From Burkholderiales bacterium (GTDB lineage: Bacteria; Pseudomonadota; Gammaproteobacteria; Burkholderiales; SG8-39), in the NCBI GenBank assembly GCA_026416295.1, contig JAOAFL010000111.1, positions 1 through 57,922 of the forward strand: DNA of 57,922 nucleotides. The letters are read 5' to 3'. The notes beneath the pieces are model-generated. The model was not told where the DNA came from, did not search any database, and saw only the letters and a list, made by a program, of their open reading frames with translations. Shown one piece after another: positions 36,648 to 45,945 of the stretch (its first letter is position 1; each line of letters starts with the position of its first letter). A program made the translations under genes and the position numbers.

Positions 36648-38128
36648 AATCGCGGCAGCTCCGGATGCGGGAGCGCACCGCCCCGCACGTGCATGCGCCC
36701 GTATTCGGCGCAGCGCGCAAGCGTCGGCACCGCTTTTCCGGGGTTGAGCAGCCCTTGCGGATCGAAGGCGCGCTTGATCGCGTGGAAGGTCTCGAGTTCT
36801 TCTGCGCCGAACTGAACGCACATCTGGTCGATCTTTTCGACGCCCACGCCGTGCTCGCCGGTGATCGTGCCACCCACCTCGACGCATTTCTCGAGCACCT
36901 CGGCGGCGAACTGTTCGGTGCGGCGAAGCTCCTCGGGGTCGTTTGCGTCGTAAAGGATGAGCGGATGCAGATTGCCGTCGCCGGCGTGGAAGACGTTCGG
37001 GCAGCGCAGGCCGTACTTCTTTTCGAGCTCGCCGATGAACCGCAGCACCTCGCCGAGCTTTTTCCTCGGTATCGTGCCGTCCATGCAGTAGTAGTCCGGG
37101 GAAATCCGGCCGACCGCGGGAAAAGCGGCCTTCCTTCCCGACCAGAAGCGCAGCCGCTCGGCCTCGTCGCGCGAGACGGTGAGGCGGGTTGCGCCCGCAC
37201 CCTTCAGCACCGCCTCGATGCGCGCGATCTCCTCCTCCACCTCCTCTGGGGTGCCGTCGGCCTCGCAAAGGAGGATCGCCGCCGCCTCGGTGTCGTAGCC
37301 GGCGTGCACGAAATCCTCGGCCGCGCGCGTGGCCGGCCGGTCCATCATTTCGAGGCCCGCGGGCACGATCCCGGCGGCGATCACCGCGGCGACCGCCTCG
37401 CCCGCCTTTTCGACATCGTCGAAGGAGGCCATGACGACACGCGCGGCCTGCGGCTTCGGCAACAGTTTCACGGTGACTTCGGTCACCACCACGAGCAGCC
37501 CCTCCGAGCCGATCGCAAGCGCAAGCAGATCGTAGCCGGGAGAGTCGAGCGCTTCCGAGCCGAGGGCGATCGGCTCGCCCGCCATCGTGAAACCGCGCAG
37601 CGCGAGCACGTTGTGTACCGTGAGGCCGTATTTCAGGCAGTGCACGCCGCCTGAGTTCTCGGCGACGTTGCCGCCGATCGTGCACGCGATCTGACTGGAC
37701 GGGTCGGGCGCGTAGTAAAGGCCCCAGGAGGCGGCGGCCTCCGAGATCGCGAGGTTGCGCACCCCGGGCTCGACCACCGCGATCCGGGCCTTCGGGTCGA
37801 GGCGGCGGATGCGCATGAACTTCGCCATCGAAAGGAGCACGGCGTCCGGCCGCGGCAGCGCCCCGCCCGAAAGGCCGGTGCCTGCGCCGCGCGGAACCAC
37901 GGGCACCTGCATCGCGCTGCACGTTCTCAGGATCCGCTCGACCTGCGCCTCGGTCTCCGGCAGCGCGACGACCATCGGCAGCGCCCGGTAGGCGGTGAGC
38001 CCGTCGCATTCGTAGGGGCGCGTGTCCTCTTCGCGCCAGAGCAGCGCGCGCTCGGGCAGAAACGCGCGCAGCGCGCGCACCACCTCGCGCTGACGCGCGG
38101 CGTCTAGCCGAGGTACGGCCTCGCCCAT
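36644..38128 (-). CDS. glcD: glycolate oxidase FAD-linked subunit GlcD
   Basis: Catalytic flavin subunit, 494 aa. FAD domain: VVPRGAGTGLSGGALPRPDAVLLS (about residues 77-100), DPSSQIACTIGGNVAENSGGVHCLKYG and LAIGSEGLLVVVTEVTVKLLP. C-terminal FAD-oxidase domain with CPNVFHAGDGNLHPLILYD (metal and substrate His) and TGEHGVGVEKIDQM. ATG 38128 chosen (MGEAVPRLD), 25 bases inside the hyi end; the longer frame is Arg-rich and atypical. Followed by glcE with CTGA coupling. Confidence 0.95.
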   Translation of the reverse strand: MGEAVPRLDAARQREVVRALRAFLPERALLWREEDTRPYECDGLTAYRALPMVVALPETEAQVERILRTCSAMQVPVVPRGAGTGLSGGALPRPDAVLLSMAKFMRIRRLDPKARIAVVEPGVRNLAISEAAASWGLYYAPDPSSQIACTIGGNVAENSGGVHCLKYGLTVHNVLALRGFTMAGEPIALGSEALDSPGYDLLALAIGSEGLLVVVTEVTVKLLPKPQAARVVMASFDDVEKAGEAVAAVIAAGIVPAGLEMMDRPATRAAEDFVHAGYDTEAAAILLCEADGTPEEVEEEIARIEAVLKGAGATRLTVSRDEAERLRFWSGRKAAFPAVGRISPDYYCMDGTIPRKKLGEVLRFIGELEKKYGLRCPNVFHAGDGNLHPLILYDANDPEELRRTEQFAAEVLEKCVEVGGTITGEHGVGVEKIDQMCVQFGAEELETFHAIKRAFDPQGLLNPGKAVPTLARCAEYGRMHVRGGALPHPELPRF

Positions 38129-38886
38129 GCCAGCCCTTCGCGCGTGTCGCCGAGCGGAACGTACTCGCAGCCGATCCAGCCGGCGTAGCCGAGCCGGTCG
38201 ATGTGCGCGAGCAGCCACGGAAAGTTGATCTCGCCGGTGCCCGGTTCGTGCCGGTCGGGGACGTCGGCGAGCTGCATGTGGCCGATCTTCGGAAGCAGTC
38301 GCTCGATCGTCTTCGCGAGGTCGCCCTCCGCGATCTGCATGTGGAAGATGTCGTACTGCAGCATCAGGTTCGGCGCGCCCGCCGCCTCGATCGCTTCGAT
38401 CGCCTCGCGCGAGGTGTTGAGGAGAAAACCGGGGATCGTGCGCGCGTTGACCGGCTCGACGAGCAGCGTCATGCCCTCGCGCGCGAGGCGCTCGGCGGCC
38501 CAGCGCAGGTTCTCGACGAGCGTCGCAAGCAGCCGCGCGCGGGGAACGCCCTCTGGCGCGACGCCGGCGAGGGCGTTCAGCCGCCGGCAGCCGGCCGCGC
38601 GCGCGTACTCGACCGCCCGCTCGACGCCTTCGCGGAATTCGCCCACCCGGTCGGGCAGGCAGGCGATGCCGCGCTCGCCGCGCGCGGGATCGCCTGCCGG
38701 CAGGTTGTGCAGCACGACCTCGACGCCTGCGGCACGCGCCGCCGCCGCCACTTCGGCGGCGCTTCCGAAGGCGTACGGGAACTGGTATTCGACCGCGCGG
38801 AAACCTTCGCGCGCGGCCGCGCCGAAGCGCTCGAGAAACGGCAGCTCGGGAAAGAGGAGCGACAGGTTCGCGGCGAGTTTGGGCAT
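38104..38886 (-). CDS. hyi: hydroxypyruvate isomerase
   Basis: Interconverts hydroxypyruvate and tartronate semialdehyde in glyoxylate use; TIM barrel of the xylose-isomerase-like family, 260 aa. Motifs: ANLSLLFPELPFLERFGAAAREGFRAVEYQFPY, VEPVNARTIPGFLLN (metal Glu), LQYDIFHMQIAEGD (metal Asp/His) and PDRHEPGTGEINF. Fits with glcDEF: glycolate oxidised to glyoxylate, then routed through the glycerate pathway. ATG 38886 (MPKLAANL) is favoured over the ATG at 38895, as family members start with MPK/MPR. Confidence 0.9.
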   Translation of the reverse strand: MPKLAANLSLLFPELPFLERFGAAAREGFRAVEYQFPYAFGSAAEVAAAARAAGVEVVLHNLPAGDPARGERGIACLPDRVGEFREGVERAVEYARAAGCRRLNALAGVAPEGVPRARLLATLVENLRWAAERLAREGMTLLVEPVNARTIPGFLLNTSREAIEAIEAAGAPNLMLQYDIFHMQIAEGDLAKTIERLLPKIGHMQLADVPDRHEPGTGEINFPWLLAHIDRLGYAGWIGCEYVPLGDTREGLAWARPYLG

Positions 38887-38937
38887 CGTGCGCATGTTAG
38901 CTAAGATTGGGCCGCCTACAGCACCGCGGCACCCACG

Positions 38938-40704
38938 TTGCCTTCCCGAACGCGCCTTGCGCGGCTTTTGCCGTTCACTGCCTGGTGGTCCCGCGTCGAT
39001 GCGCAGACGCTGCGCGCCGACGCCGCCGCCGCGCTGCTCGGGGCGGTCGTCGTCATCCCGCAGGGGATCGCGTTCGCGACCCTCGCGGGCCTGCCGCCGC
39101 AATACGGACTGTACTGCGCGATGGTGCCGACGGCGGTCGCGGCGCTCTTCGGCTCCTCCTGGCATGCGGTCACCGGCCCGACGAACGCAGTGTCGCTGTT
39201 CGTCCTCGCCACCGTGTCGCCGCTCGCCGCGCCGGGTTCGCCGCAGTACGTAAGCCACGTCCTCACGCTCGCGTTCCTCTCCGGCGCGATCATGCTCGCG
39301 TTGGGGCTGCTGCGGCTCGGGCGGCTGGTCAATTTCGTCTCGCACACCGTGGTGCTCGGCTTCACCGCCGGCGCGGCGACGCTGATCGTCGCAAGCCAGC
39401 TCGGCAACTTCTTCGGCGTGCCGATCGCGCCCGGAAGCGCGTTTGTCGCCACCCTGCGCCAGTTCGTCGAGGCGCTGCCCGACGTGCAGCCGTTCGTCGT
39501 CGCGACCGGCGCAGTGACGCTCGCCGCCGGCCTGCTCTGCCGGCGCCTTGCGCCGCGCTTGCCGTACATGATCGTCGCGCTCGTCGCCGGCGGGGTCGCG
39601 GCCTGGGGCTTCGACGCGTGGTTCGGCGCCGAGCGCACCGGCATCCGCACGCTCGGCGCGCTGCCCGGCGCGATGCCGCCGCTGTCGGCGCCGCAGCTTT
39701 CGGCTGACGCCGTCAAGGCACTGCTCGGGGCGGCGCTCGGAGTCACCGTGCTCTCGCTTACCGAGGCGATGTCGATCGCGCGCGCGATCGCGCTGCGCTC
39801 GGGCCAGCGCCTGGACGCGAACCAGGAGTTTGTCGGCCAGGGGCTCGCCAACCTCGCCGCGAGCTTCTTCTCCGGCTATCCGGTCTCGGCCTCGTTCAAT
39901 CGCTCGGCGCTCGCCTACGAGGCAGGCGCGCGCACGCCGCTCGCCGCCGCCCTCTCGGCGCCGATGCTCGCGGCGCTGCTGCTCTTCGTCGGGCCGCTGC
40001 TCGCGCACCTGCCGGTCGCGGCGATGGCGGCGCTCCTGTTCATGGTCGCCGGGGGGCTGGTCGATCTGCGCGCGATGCGCGCGGTCTGGCGCGCGAGCCG
40101 CAGCGAATCGGCGGTGATGTGGCTCACCTTCGCCGCCACGCTCGCGATGAACCTCGAGGTCGCGGTGCTCGCCGGGGTGACGCTGTCGCTCCTAGCGTAC
40201 CTCAACCGCACCTCGCGCCCGCAGATCCGCGCGATGGCGCCGGATCCGCGCCACCGCGAGCGCCGTTTCGCGCCGGTGGCGCAGGGGCTCGCCGAGTGCC
40301 CGCAGCTGAAGATCGTCGCGGTGGAGGGGTCGCTCTATTTCGGCGCGGTCGACCATTTCGAGTCGCACATGGACACCCTGCGCGAGGTGGCGCGCGAGCA
40401 GCGCCATCTGCTCGTGCTCGCGCGCAACGTCAATTTCGTCGATCTCGCCGGCGCCGAGGCGCTCGCGCGCGAGGCGCGCACGCGCCGCGCGGCGGGCGGC
40501 GCCCTGTGGATACAGGGGCTGCGCCAGCCCGCCGAGGACGTCATGCGCCGCAGCGGCGCGCTCGAGGAGATCGGCCCGGAGCACGTCTGGCGCGAAAAGC
40601 GCGAGGCGATCGCGCACGTCTTCGAGCGGCTCGACCGCGCCGTCTGCGCGCGCTGTCGGGCGCGCATCTTCGAGGAGTGCGGGCGTCTCGCGCCGCCCGT
40701 CTGA
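38938..40704 (+). CDS. SulP family anion transporter with STAS domain (first)
   Basis: 588-aa inner-membrane transporter for sulfate, bicarbonate or a similar anion. SulP signature LAGLPPQYGLYCAMVPTAVAALFGSS near residues 48-73, GPTNAVSLFVLATVSPLAAPGSPQYV, SLTEAMSIARAIALRSGQRLDANQEFVGQGLANL and SGYPVSASFNRSALAYEAGA. STAS domain from about 450 to 570 (VAVEGSLYFGAVDHFESHM, NVNFVDLAGAEALAREA). A Cys-containing tail (CARCRARIFEECGRL) follows. TTG start at 38938; no ATG nearby fits. Ten bases before a second SulP gene. Confidence 0.9.
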   Translation: MPSRTRLARLLPFTAWWSRVDAQTLRADAAAALLGAVVVIPQGIAFATLAGLPPQYGLYCAMVPTAVAALFGSSWHAVTGPTNAVSLFVLATVSPLAAPGSPQYVSHVLTLAFLSGAIMLALGLLRLGRLVNFVSHTVVLGFTAGAATLIVASQLGNFFGVPIAPGSAFVATLRQFVEALPDVQPFVVATGAVTLAAGLLCRRLAPRLPYMIVALVAGGVAAWGFDAWFGAERTGIRTLGALPGAMPPLSAPQLSADAVKALLGAALGVTVLSLTEAMSIARAIALRSGQRLDANQEFVGQGLANLAASFFSGYPVSASFNRSALAYEAGARTPLAAALSAPMLAALLLFVGPLLAHLPVAAMAALLFMVAGGLVDLRAMRAVWRASRSESAVMWLTFAATLAMNLEVAVLAGVTLSLLAYLNRTSRPQIRAMAPDPRHRERRFAPVAQGLAECPQLKIVAVEGSLYFGAVDHFESHMDTLREVAREQRHLLVLARNVNFVDLAGAEALAREARTRRAAGGALWIQGLRQPAEDVMRRSGALEEIGPEHVWREKREAIAHVFERLDRAVCARCRARIFEECGRLAPPV

Positions 40705-40713
40705 GTCGCCCGC

Positions 40714-42786
40714 ATGGCTGCGCTCGCCCGCCTGTTTCCGTTCCTGCGCTGGCCCGCGCCCACGCGCCAGAGCCTGCGCGCCGACCTGCTGGCCGGGGTC
40801 ACCGTCGCGCTGGTGCTCGTTCCGCAGTCGATGGCGTACGCGCAGCTCGCCGGCCTTCCGCCGCAGTACGGGCTCTATACGGCGCTCGCGCCGGTGCTCG
40901 TCGCCGGGCTCTGGGGTTCGTGCGCACAGCTCGCCACCGGGCCGGTCGCCGTGGTGTCGCTGCTCACCGCGGCGGCCCTTGCGCCGCTTGCCGCGCACGG
41001 CTCGCCGCAATACGTCGCGCTCGCCGTGGCGCTCGCGTTCCTCGTCGGCTGCATTCAGCTCGCCCTCGGCGCGCTGCGCCTGGGGTTCGCGGTCAATTTC
41101 CTGTCGCACCCTGTGATCGCCGGCTTTACCAGCGCCGCGGCGATCATCATCGCGCTGTCGCAGCTCGGCAAGATGCTCGGGATCCCGATGCCGCGCAGCG
41201 ACGTCTTCCTGCGCGACGTCTGGGCGGTGCTCGAACAGTGGCGCGACGTGCACCTGCCGACGCTCGCCTTCGGCACCGGCGCGCTCCTCGCCATGCTGCT
41301 GCTGCGGCGGTTCGCGCCGCGCTGGCCGGGCGTGCTGATCGTGGTGGCGATCGCCACTGCGATCAGCGCGGCCACCGGCTTCGAGCGCAGCACGCGCGCG
41401 ACCGTCGGCGAGATCGCCGACCCCGAGGCACGCGCGCTCGTCGAGGACTACCTCGCGGCGCAGGCGCACGTGGCCGCGCTCGCCGAGGAGCGGCGCGCGA
41501 AGCAGCGGGAGCTCGCGCGCACCGAGGGCGAGGCGCCCGAGGCGCGCCAGCACGCCGCCGCCCTGCGCTACGAGATCGAGCTGCTCGGTCTGCGCATCGA
41601 GGACCGCAGCGCGGAAAATCGCCGCCGCCTGCGCCTGCTGCGCCAGTTGGTGTTCGAGCAGGCGCGCGACGCGAACGGCGCGACGATCTTCGTGCCGGCC
41701 GCCGGCGCGGGCGACCGCGCGGGCAGCCGCTGGCGCATCCAGTCGATCGACGCCGACGCCATCCGACTTCAGGGCGGAGGCGAAGTGGTCGGCCGCATCC
41801 CGGCAGGGTTGCCGCCGCTCGGGTTGCCGGTGCTCGACCTCGCGACCGTCGCCGGGCTGCTCAGCGCCGCGCTCGTCATCTCGCTGGTCGGATTCGCGGA
41901 AGCCGTCTCGATCGCCAAGGCGATCTCGGCGCGCACGCGCGAGCGTCTCGATCCGAACCAGGAGCTGATCGGCCAAGGGCTCGCGAACCTCGCCGGCAGC
42001 CTCACGCAGTGCTTTCCGGCGAGCGGCTCGTTCTCGCGCTCGGCGGTGAACTTCCAGGCCGGGGCGCGCACCGGCCTCGCCTCGGCGGTCGCCGCCGCGA
42101 TCGTGATGCTGACGCTGCTTTTTCTCACACCGCTCCTTTACCACCTGCCGCAGGCGGTGCTCGCCGCGGTGATCATGATGGCGGTGGTCTCGCTCGTCAA
42201 TTTCGCGGGCATCCGGCACGCGTGGCAGGTGCAACGCCACGACGGGCTCGCCGGCGTGCTCACGTTCGCCGCCGCGCTCGCGTTCGCGCCGCATCTCGAC
42301 CTCGCGATCCTCGCCGGCGCCGGGCTGTCGGTGCTCCTCTTCCTGTACCGCACGATGCGCCCGCGGGTGACGGTCCTCGAGCTCTGCGCTCGCGCAGCCG
42401 ACGGGCGATCCGGCGCGCTGCGGGCCGCCGACGGCGTGGTCGCGCTGCGCTACGACGGCCAGCTCTACTTCGGCAACGTGTCCTACTTCGAGGACACGCT
42501 GCTCGAACTCGCGGCGCACCGCCCCGGCGTGCGCACGCTGCTCGTGGTCGCCGACGGCATCAACCAGATCGACGCCTCCGGCGAGGAGGCGGTGCGCCGC
42601 CTCGTCGAGCGGCTCGACGAGAACGGCATCGGGCTGGCGTTCTGCGGCCTCAAGCCCCAGGTGCGCGAGGTGCTGGAGGCGACCGGCCTCGCGGCCCGGA
42701 TCGGCGCAGGCAACTTCTTCGCCGACCTGCCGCAGGCGCTCGAGGCGCTCTCGGCGAGGGTTGCCGCGGCGCGACCGGCTGACTAA
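40714..42786 (+). CDS. SulP family anion transporter with coiled-coil insertion (second)
   Basis: 690-aa SulP transporter, about 100 residues longer than its neighbour. The core is standard: LAGLPPQYGLYTALAPVLVAGLWGSC, ATGPVAVVSLLTAAAL, FAEAVSIAKAISARTRERLDPNQELIGQGLANLAGSL and FPASGSFSRSAVNFQAGARTG. Between residues about 226 and 358 is an insertion with heptad-like charged helices (VEDYLAAQAHVAALAEERR ... RRLRLLRQLVFEQARDANG) and a small beta-like part before the usual VVGRIPAGLPPLGLP. C-terminal STAS (VALRYDGQLYFGNVSYFEDTLL). Substrate unknown. Probably one transcript with the first SulP gene. Confidence 0.9.
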   Translation: MAALARLFPFLRWPAPTRQSLRADLLAGVTVALVLVPQSMAYAQLAGLPPQYGLYTALAPVLVAGLWGSCAQLATGPVAVVSLLTAAALAPLAAHGSPQYVALAVALAFLVGCIQLALGALRLGFAVNFLSHPVIAGFTSAAAIIIALSQLGKMLGIPMPRSDVFLRDVWAVLEQWRDVHLPTLAFGTGALLAMLLLRRFAPRWPGVLIVVAIATAISAATGFERSTRATVGEIADPEARALVEDYLAAQAHVAALAEERRAKQRELARTEGEAPEARQHAAALRYEIELLGLRIEDRSAENRRRLRLLRQLVFEQARDANGATIFVPAAGAGDRAGSRWRIQSIDADAIRLQGGGEVVGRIPAGLPPLGLPVLDLATVAGLLSAALVISLVGFAEAVSIAKAISARTRERLDPNQELIGQGLANLAGSLTQCFPASGSFSRSAVNFQAGARTGLASAVAAAIVMLTLLFLTPLLYHLPQAVLAAVIMMAVVSLVNFAGIRHAWQVQRHDGLAGVLTFAAALAFAPHLDLAILAGAGLSVLLFLYRTMRPRVTVLELCARAADGRSGALRAADGVVALRYDGQLYFGNVSYFEDTLLELAAHRPGVRTLLVVADGINQIDASGEEAVRRLVERLDENGIGLAFCGLKPQVREVLEATGLAARIGAGNFFADLPQALEALSARVAAARPAD

Positions 42787-42841
42787 ACTGGGAGCCCTCG
42801 GCCGCGCGCCCGCGCGGCGACCGACCGGAGGAGGACGACCG

Positions 42842-43855
42842 ATGAACGCAGCGACTTGGCGCGGCCTTGCGGCCGCCGTCGCGCTGCTTGCGCCCGGCGC
42901 GCTGTTTGCCCAGTCCACGCTGGACGCGGTTAGGGCGAAGGGGTTCGTGCAGTGCGGCGTGAACACCGGCCTCGCCGGCTTCTCGCAGCCCGACTCGAAG
43001 GGCGTCTGGCGCGGCCTCGACGTCGACCTCTGCCGGGCGGTCGCGGCGGCGGTCTTCGGCGACGCGAGCAAGGTGCGCTTCACGCCGCTCACCGCGCAGC
43101 AGCGCTTCACGGCGCTTCAGTCGGGCGAGGTGGACGTGCTCGCGCGCAACACCACCTGGACGATCACCCGCGACACCAGCCTCGGGCTCAACTTCGTCGG
43201 CGTCAACTTCTACGACGGCCAAGGGTTCATGGTGCACCGCAAGCTGAACGTGAAGAGCGCGAAGCAGTTGAACGGCGCGACGATCTGCGTACAGCCCGGA
43301 ACGACCACCGAACTCAACCTCGCCGACTACTTTCGCGCGAACCGCATGACGTTCAAGCCGGTGGTGATCGAAAAGCTGGAGGAGGTGCTGAACGCGTATT
43401 TCGCCGGACGCTGCGACGTGTTCACCACCGACGTGTCGGGGCTCGTGTCGGTGCGGGGATCGCGCGCGCCCAACCCGGCTGATCACGTGATCCTGCCCGA
43501 GGTGATCTCGAAGGAACCGCTCGGGCCGGCGGTGCGCCACGGCGACGACCGCTGGTTCGACGTCGTCAAATGGACGCTGTTCGCGATGATCGAGGCCGAA
43601 GAGATGGGCCTCACGTCGAAGAACATCGACCAAGCGCTCGCGAGCAAAGACCCGGCGGTACAACGCTTCGTGGGAGCGACCGGCGACATCGGCAAGATGC
43701 TCGGCCTCGACAACCGCTGGGCGTTCAACATCGTCAAGCAGGTCGGCAACTACGGCGAGAGCTTCGAGGCGAACCTCGCGCCGCTCGGTTTCGAGCGCGG
43801 CCTGAACCAGCTCTGGAACAAGGGCGGCCTGCTCTACGCGCCGCCGATCCGCTAG
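42842..43855 (+). CDS. aapJ: general L-amino-acid ABC transporter, periplasmic binding protein
   Basis: Binding protein of the AapJQMP/BztABCD type, 337 aa. Signal peptide MNAATWRGLAAAVALLAPGALFAQ, cut near residue 24. The mature part shows FVQCGVNTGLAGFSQPDSKG, GLDVDLCRAVAAAVFGD, LQSGEVDVLARNTTWTITRD and a C-terminal GYGES-like NYGESFEANLAPLG segment that marks the Aap/Bzt group. ATG 42842 is preceded by GGAGGA. Followed closely by the two permease genes. Ligand range is probably broad for polar and acidic L-amino acids. Confidence 0.93.
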   Translation: MNAATWRGLAAAVALLAPGALFAQSTLDAVRAKGFVQCGVNTGLAGFSQPDSKGVWRGLDVDLCRAVAAAVFGDASKVRFTPLTAQQRFTALQSGEVDVLARNTTWTITRDTSLGLNFVGVNFYDGQGFMVHRKLNVKSAKQLNGATICVQPGTTTELNLADYFRANRMTFKPVVIEKLEEVLNAYFAGRCDVFTTDVSGLVSVRGSRAPNPADHVILPEVISKEPLGPAVRHGDDRWFDVVKWTLFAMIEAEEMGLTSKNIDQALASKDPAVQRFVGATGDIGKMLGLDNRWAFNIVKQVGNYGESFEANLAPLGFERGLNQLWNKGGLLYAPPIR

Positions 43856-43868
43856 CCGCGCGCGGGCG

Positions 43869-44813
43869 GTGCGGCGCGCGCTGCTCGTTCAGGCGGCGCT
43901 CGTCGCCGCGGTCGCGCTCGCGATCGGCTGGTTCTGGTACAACGCCGCACACAACCTCGAGACGCGGAAGATCGCGAGCGGGTTCGCGTTCCTCGCGCGC
44001 GAGGCGGGATTCGAGATCGGCGAGACTTCCGGGCTCGCCTACAGCGCCGCCGACACGTATCTGCGCGCGCTCGCGATCGGCCTGGCGAACACCTTCCGCG
44101 TCGCCGCGATCGGCGTCGTGCTCGCCACCGTGCTCGGCGTGCTGCTCGGTCTTGCGCGCCTTGCGCCGAACTGGCTGCTCGCGCGGCTCGCCGGCGCGTA
44201 CGTCGAGTTCGTGCGCAACGTGCCGCTCGTCGTGCAGCTCTTCTTCTGGTACGCGCTCATCTCGGAAAACCTGCCTGGCCCGCGCGAGGCGCTCGAGCCG
44301 TTGCCGGGCGTGTACCTCACGAACCGCGGGATCTTCTTCCCGCTGCCGGGCAGCCGCCCCGAGCTCGTCGGCTTCAACTTCGAGGGCGGCGGCGCGCTCT
44401 CGCCCGAGTTCGCCGCGCTGCTCGTCGGCCTCACCACGTACACCGCGGCATTCATCGCCGAGATCGTGCGCGCGGGCGTGCTCTCGGTGCCGCGCGGGCA
44501 GCGCGACGCCGCCCGCTCGCTCGGCATGAGCGAGCGCCAGGCGCTCTCCTACGTGGTGCTGCCGCTCGCGCTGCGCGCGATCGTGCCGCCGCTCACGAGC
44601 CAGTATCTCAACCTCACCAAGAACAGCTCGCTCGCGGTGGCGATCGGCTATCCGGATCTCGTCTCGATCGCGAACACCACGATCAACCAGACCGGGCAGG
44701 CGATCGAGGGCATCGCGATCATCATGGCGGTGTACCTGACGTTGAGCCTGTCGATCTCGGCGTTCATGAACTGGTACAACCGGCGCGTCGCGCTCAAAGG
44801 GGTGCGCGCGTGA
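43869..44813 (+). CDS. aapQ: amino-acid ABC transporter permease
   Basis: BPD_transp_1 permease, 314 aa, GTG start 13 bases after aapJ. TM segments begin ALLVQAALVAAVALAIGWFWY, then FAFLAREAGFEIGET before the conserved permease core ALAIGLANTFRVAAIGVVLATVLGVLLGLARL. The EAA loop is EIVRAGVLSVPRGQRDAARSLGMSERQALSYVVLP, contacting the ATPase, and YPDLVSIANTTINQTGQAIE is typical of AapQ. Ends overlapping aapM by GTGA. Confidence 0.93.
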   Translation: MRRALLVQAALVAAVALAIGWFWYNAAHNLETRKIASGFAFLAREAGFEIGETSGLAYSAADTYLRALAIGLANTFRVAAIGVVLATVLGVLLGLARLAPNWLLARLAGAYVEFVRNVPLVVQLFFWYALISENLPGPREALEPLPGVYLTNRGIFFPLPGSRPELVGFNFEGGGALSPEFAALLVGLTTYTAAFIAEIVRAGVLSVPRGQRDAARSLGMSERQALSYVVLPLALRAIVPPLTSQYLNLTKNSSLAVAIGYPDLVSIANTTINQTGQAIEGIAIIMAVYLTLSLSISAFMNWYNRRVALKGVRA

Positions 44814-45856
44814 GCTGGCTGCGCGCCCACCTGTTCTCGAGCGGCCCGAGCGCGCTCGCCACGCTCGCGATCGTCGCGCTCGCCGCGATCCTGCTGCCGC
44901 CGTTCGTCGACTGGGCGATCCTCGACGCGGTCTGGCGCGTCGAGGACGCGCGCGAATGCCGGCAGGCGCAGGGCGCCTGCTGGGCGTTCGTCGCCGAAAA
45001 GCACCGCTTCGTGCTGTTCGGCACGTATCCCTTCGAGCAGCACTGGCGCCCGGCGCTCGCGACGCTGCTGCTCGTCGCGCTCTGGGCGGCGAGCGGGCTG
45101 CGCCGGCTGTGGCGCTGGTGGCTCGCGCTCGTCTGGGCGGCGGGGCTCGCGGCGATCGGCGCGCTGATGTGGGGCGGGGTCGCCGGCTTGGCGTACGTCG
45201 AGACGGAACGCTGGGGCGGGCTGATTCTCACGCTGCTGCTCGCGACCTTCGGCATCGCGTTCGCCTTTCCGCTCGCGGTGCTGCTCGCGCTCGGACGCCG
45301 CTCGCGGCTGCCGGCGCTGCGCTGGCTTTGCGTCGCCTACATCGAACTGGTGCGCGGCGTGCCGCTGATCTCCCTGCTCTTCATGGCTTCGGTGATGCTG
45401 CCGCTCTTTCTGCCCGAAGGGGTGAACCTCGACAAGCTGCTGCGCGCGCAGATCGCGCTCGTCATGTTCGCCGCCGCGTATCTCGCCGAAGTGGTGCGCG
45501 GCGGCCTGCAGGCGATCCCGCCGCACCAGTACGAATCGGCCGAAGCGCTCGGGCTCGGCTACTGGCAGCGCACGCTGTTCGTGATCCTGCCGCAGGCGCT
45601 GCGGATCGCGATCCCGCCGCTCGTGAACACCGTCATCGGCCTGCTCAAGGACACCTCGCTCGTGGTGGTGATCGGGCTGTTCGACCTGCTCACCTCGATC
45701 AAGGTGTCGCTGCAGGAGCCCGCCTGGACCGGCTTCGGTGTGGAGGCGTACCTTTTCGCCTCGGCGGTGTACTTCGCGTTCTGCTGGGCGTTGTCGCGCT
45801 ACAGCCGCTCGCTCGAGCATCACCCGGCGCGCGCGGGCACCGGGCCCTCGCGATAG
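44810..45856 (+). CDS. aapM: amino-acid ABC transporter permease
   Basis: Second permease of the Aap/Bzt importer, 348 aa. An N-terminal extension with Cys pair (EDARECRQAQGACWAFVAEKHRF) is a recognised AapM trait (periplasmic loop), then core LILTLLLATFGIAFAFPLAVLLALG, RGVPLISLLFMASVMLPLFLPEG and the EAA loop EVVRGGLQAIPPHQYESAEALGLGYWQRTLFVILP. Complete at the C-terminus. The expected ATPase gene aapP is not next: the following gene is an unrelated membrane protein 89 bases away. Confidence 0.93.
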   Translation: MSWLRAHLFSSGPSALATLAIVALAAILLPPFVDWAILDAVWRVEDARECRQAQGACWAFVAEKHRFVLFGTYPFEQHWRPALATLLLVALWAASGLRRLWRWWLALVWAAGLAAIGALMWGGVAGLAYVETERWGGLILTLLLATFGIAFAFPLAVLLALGRRSRLPALRWLCVAYIELVRGVPLISLLFMASVMLPLFLPEGVNLDKLLRAQIALVMFAAAYLAEVVRGGLQAIPPHQYESAEALGLGYWQRTLFVILPQALRIAIPPLVNTVIGLLKDTSLVVVIGLFDLLTSIKVSLQEPAWTGFGVEAYLFASAVYFAFCWALSRYSRSLEHHPARAGTGPSR

Positions 45857-45901
45857 CGCGCGTAGGTGATGCGCGCGGGTCGCCGGCGCGAGGCGCTGTG
45901 C

Positions 45902-45907
45902 TAGACT
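45902..45907 (+). promoter_or_regulatory. -10-like TAGACT before the PuuD-like gene
   Basis: TAGACT 38 bases before ATG 45946, with an AGGAGGG ribosome site close to the start. Confidence 0.4.
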
Positions 45908-45945
45908 GCTTGCGAGCGTAAAGCAACAAGAACAGGAGGGTTTTC

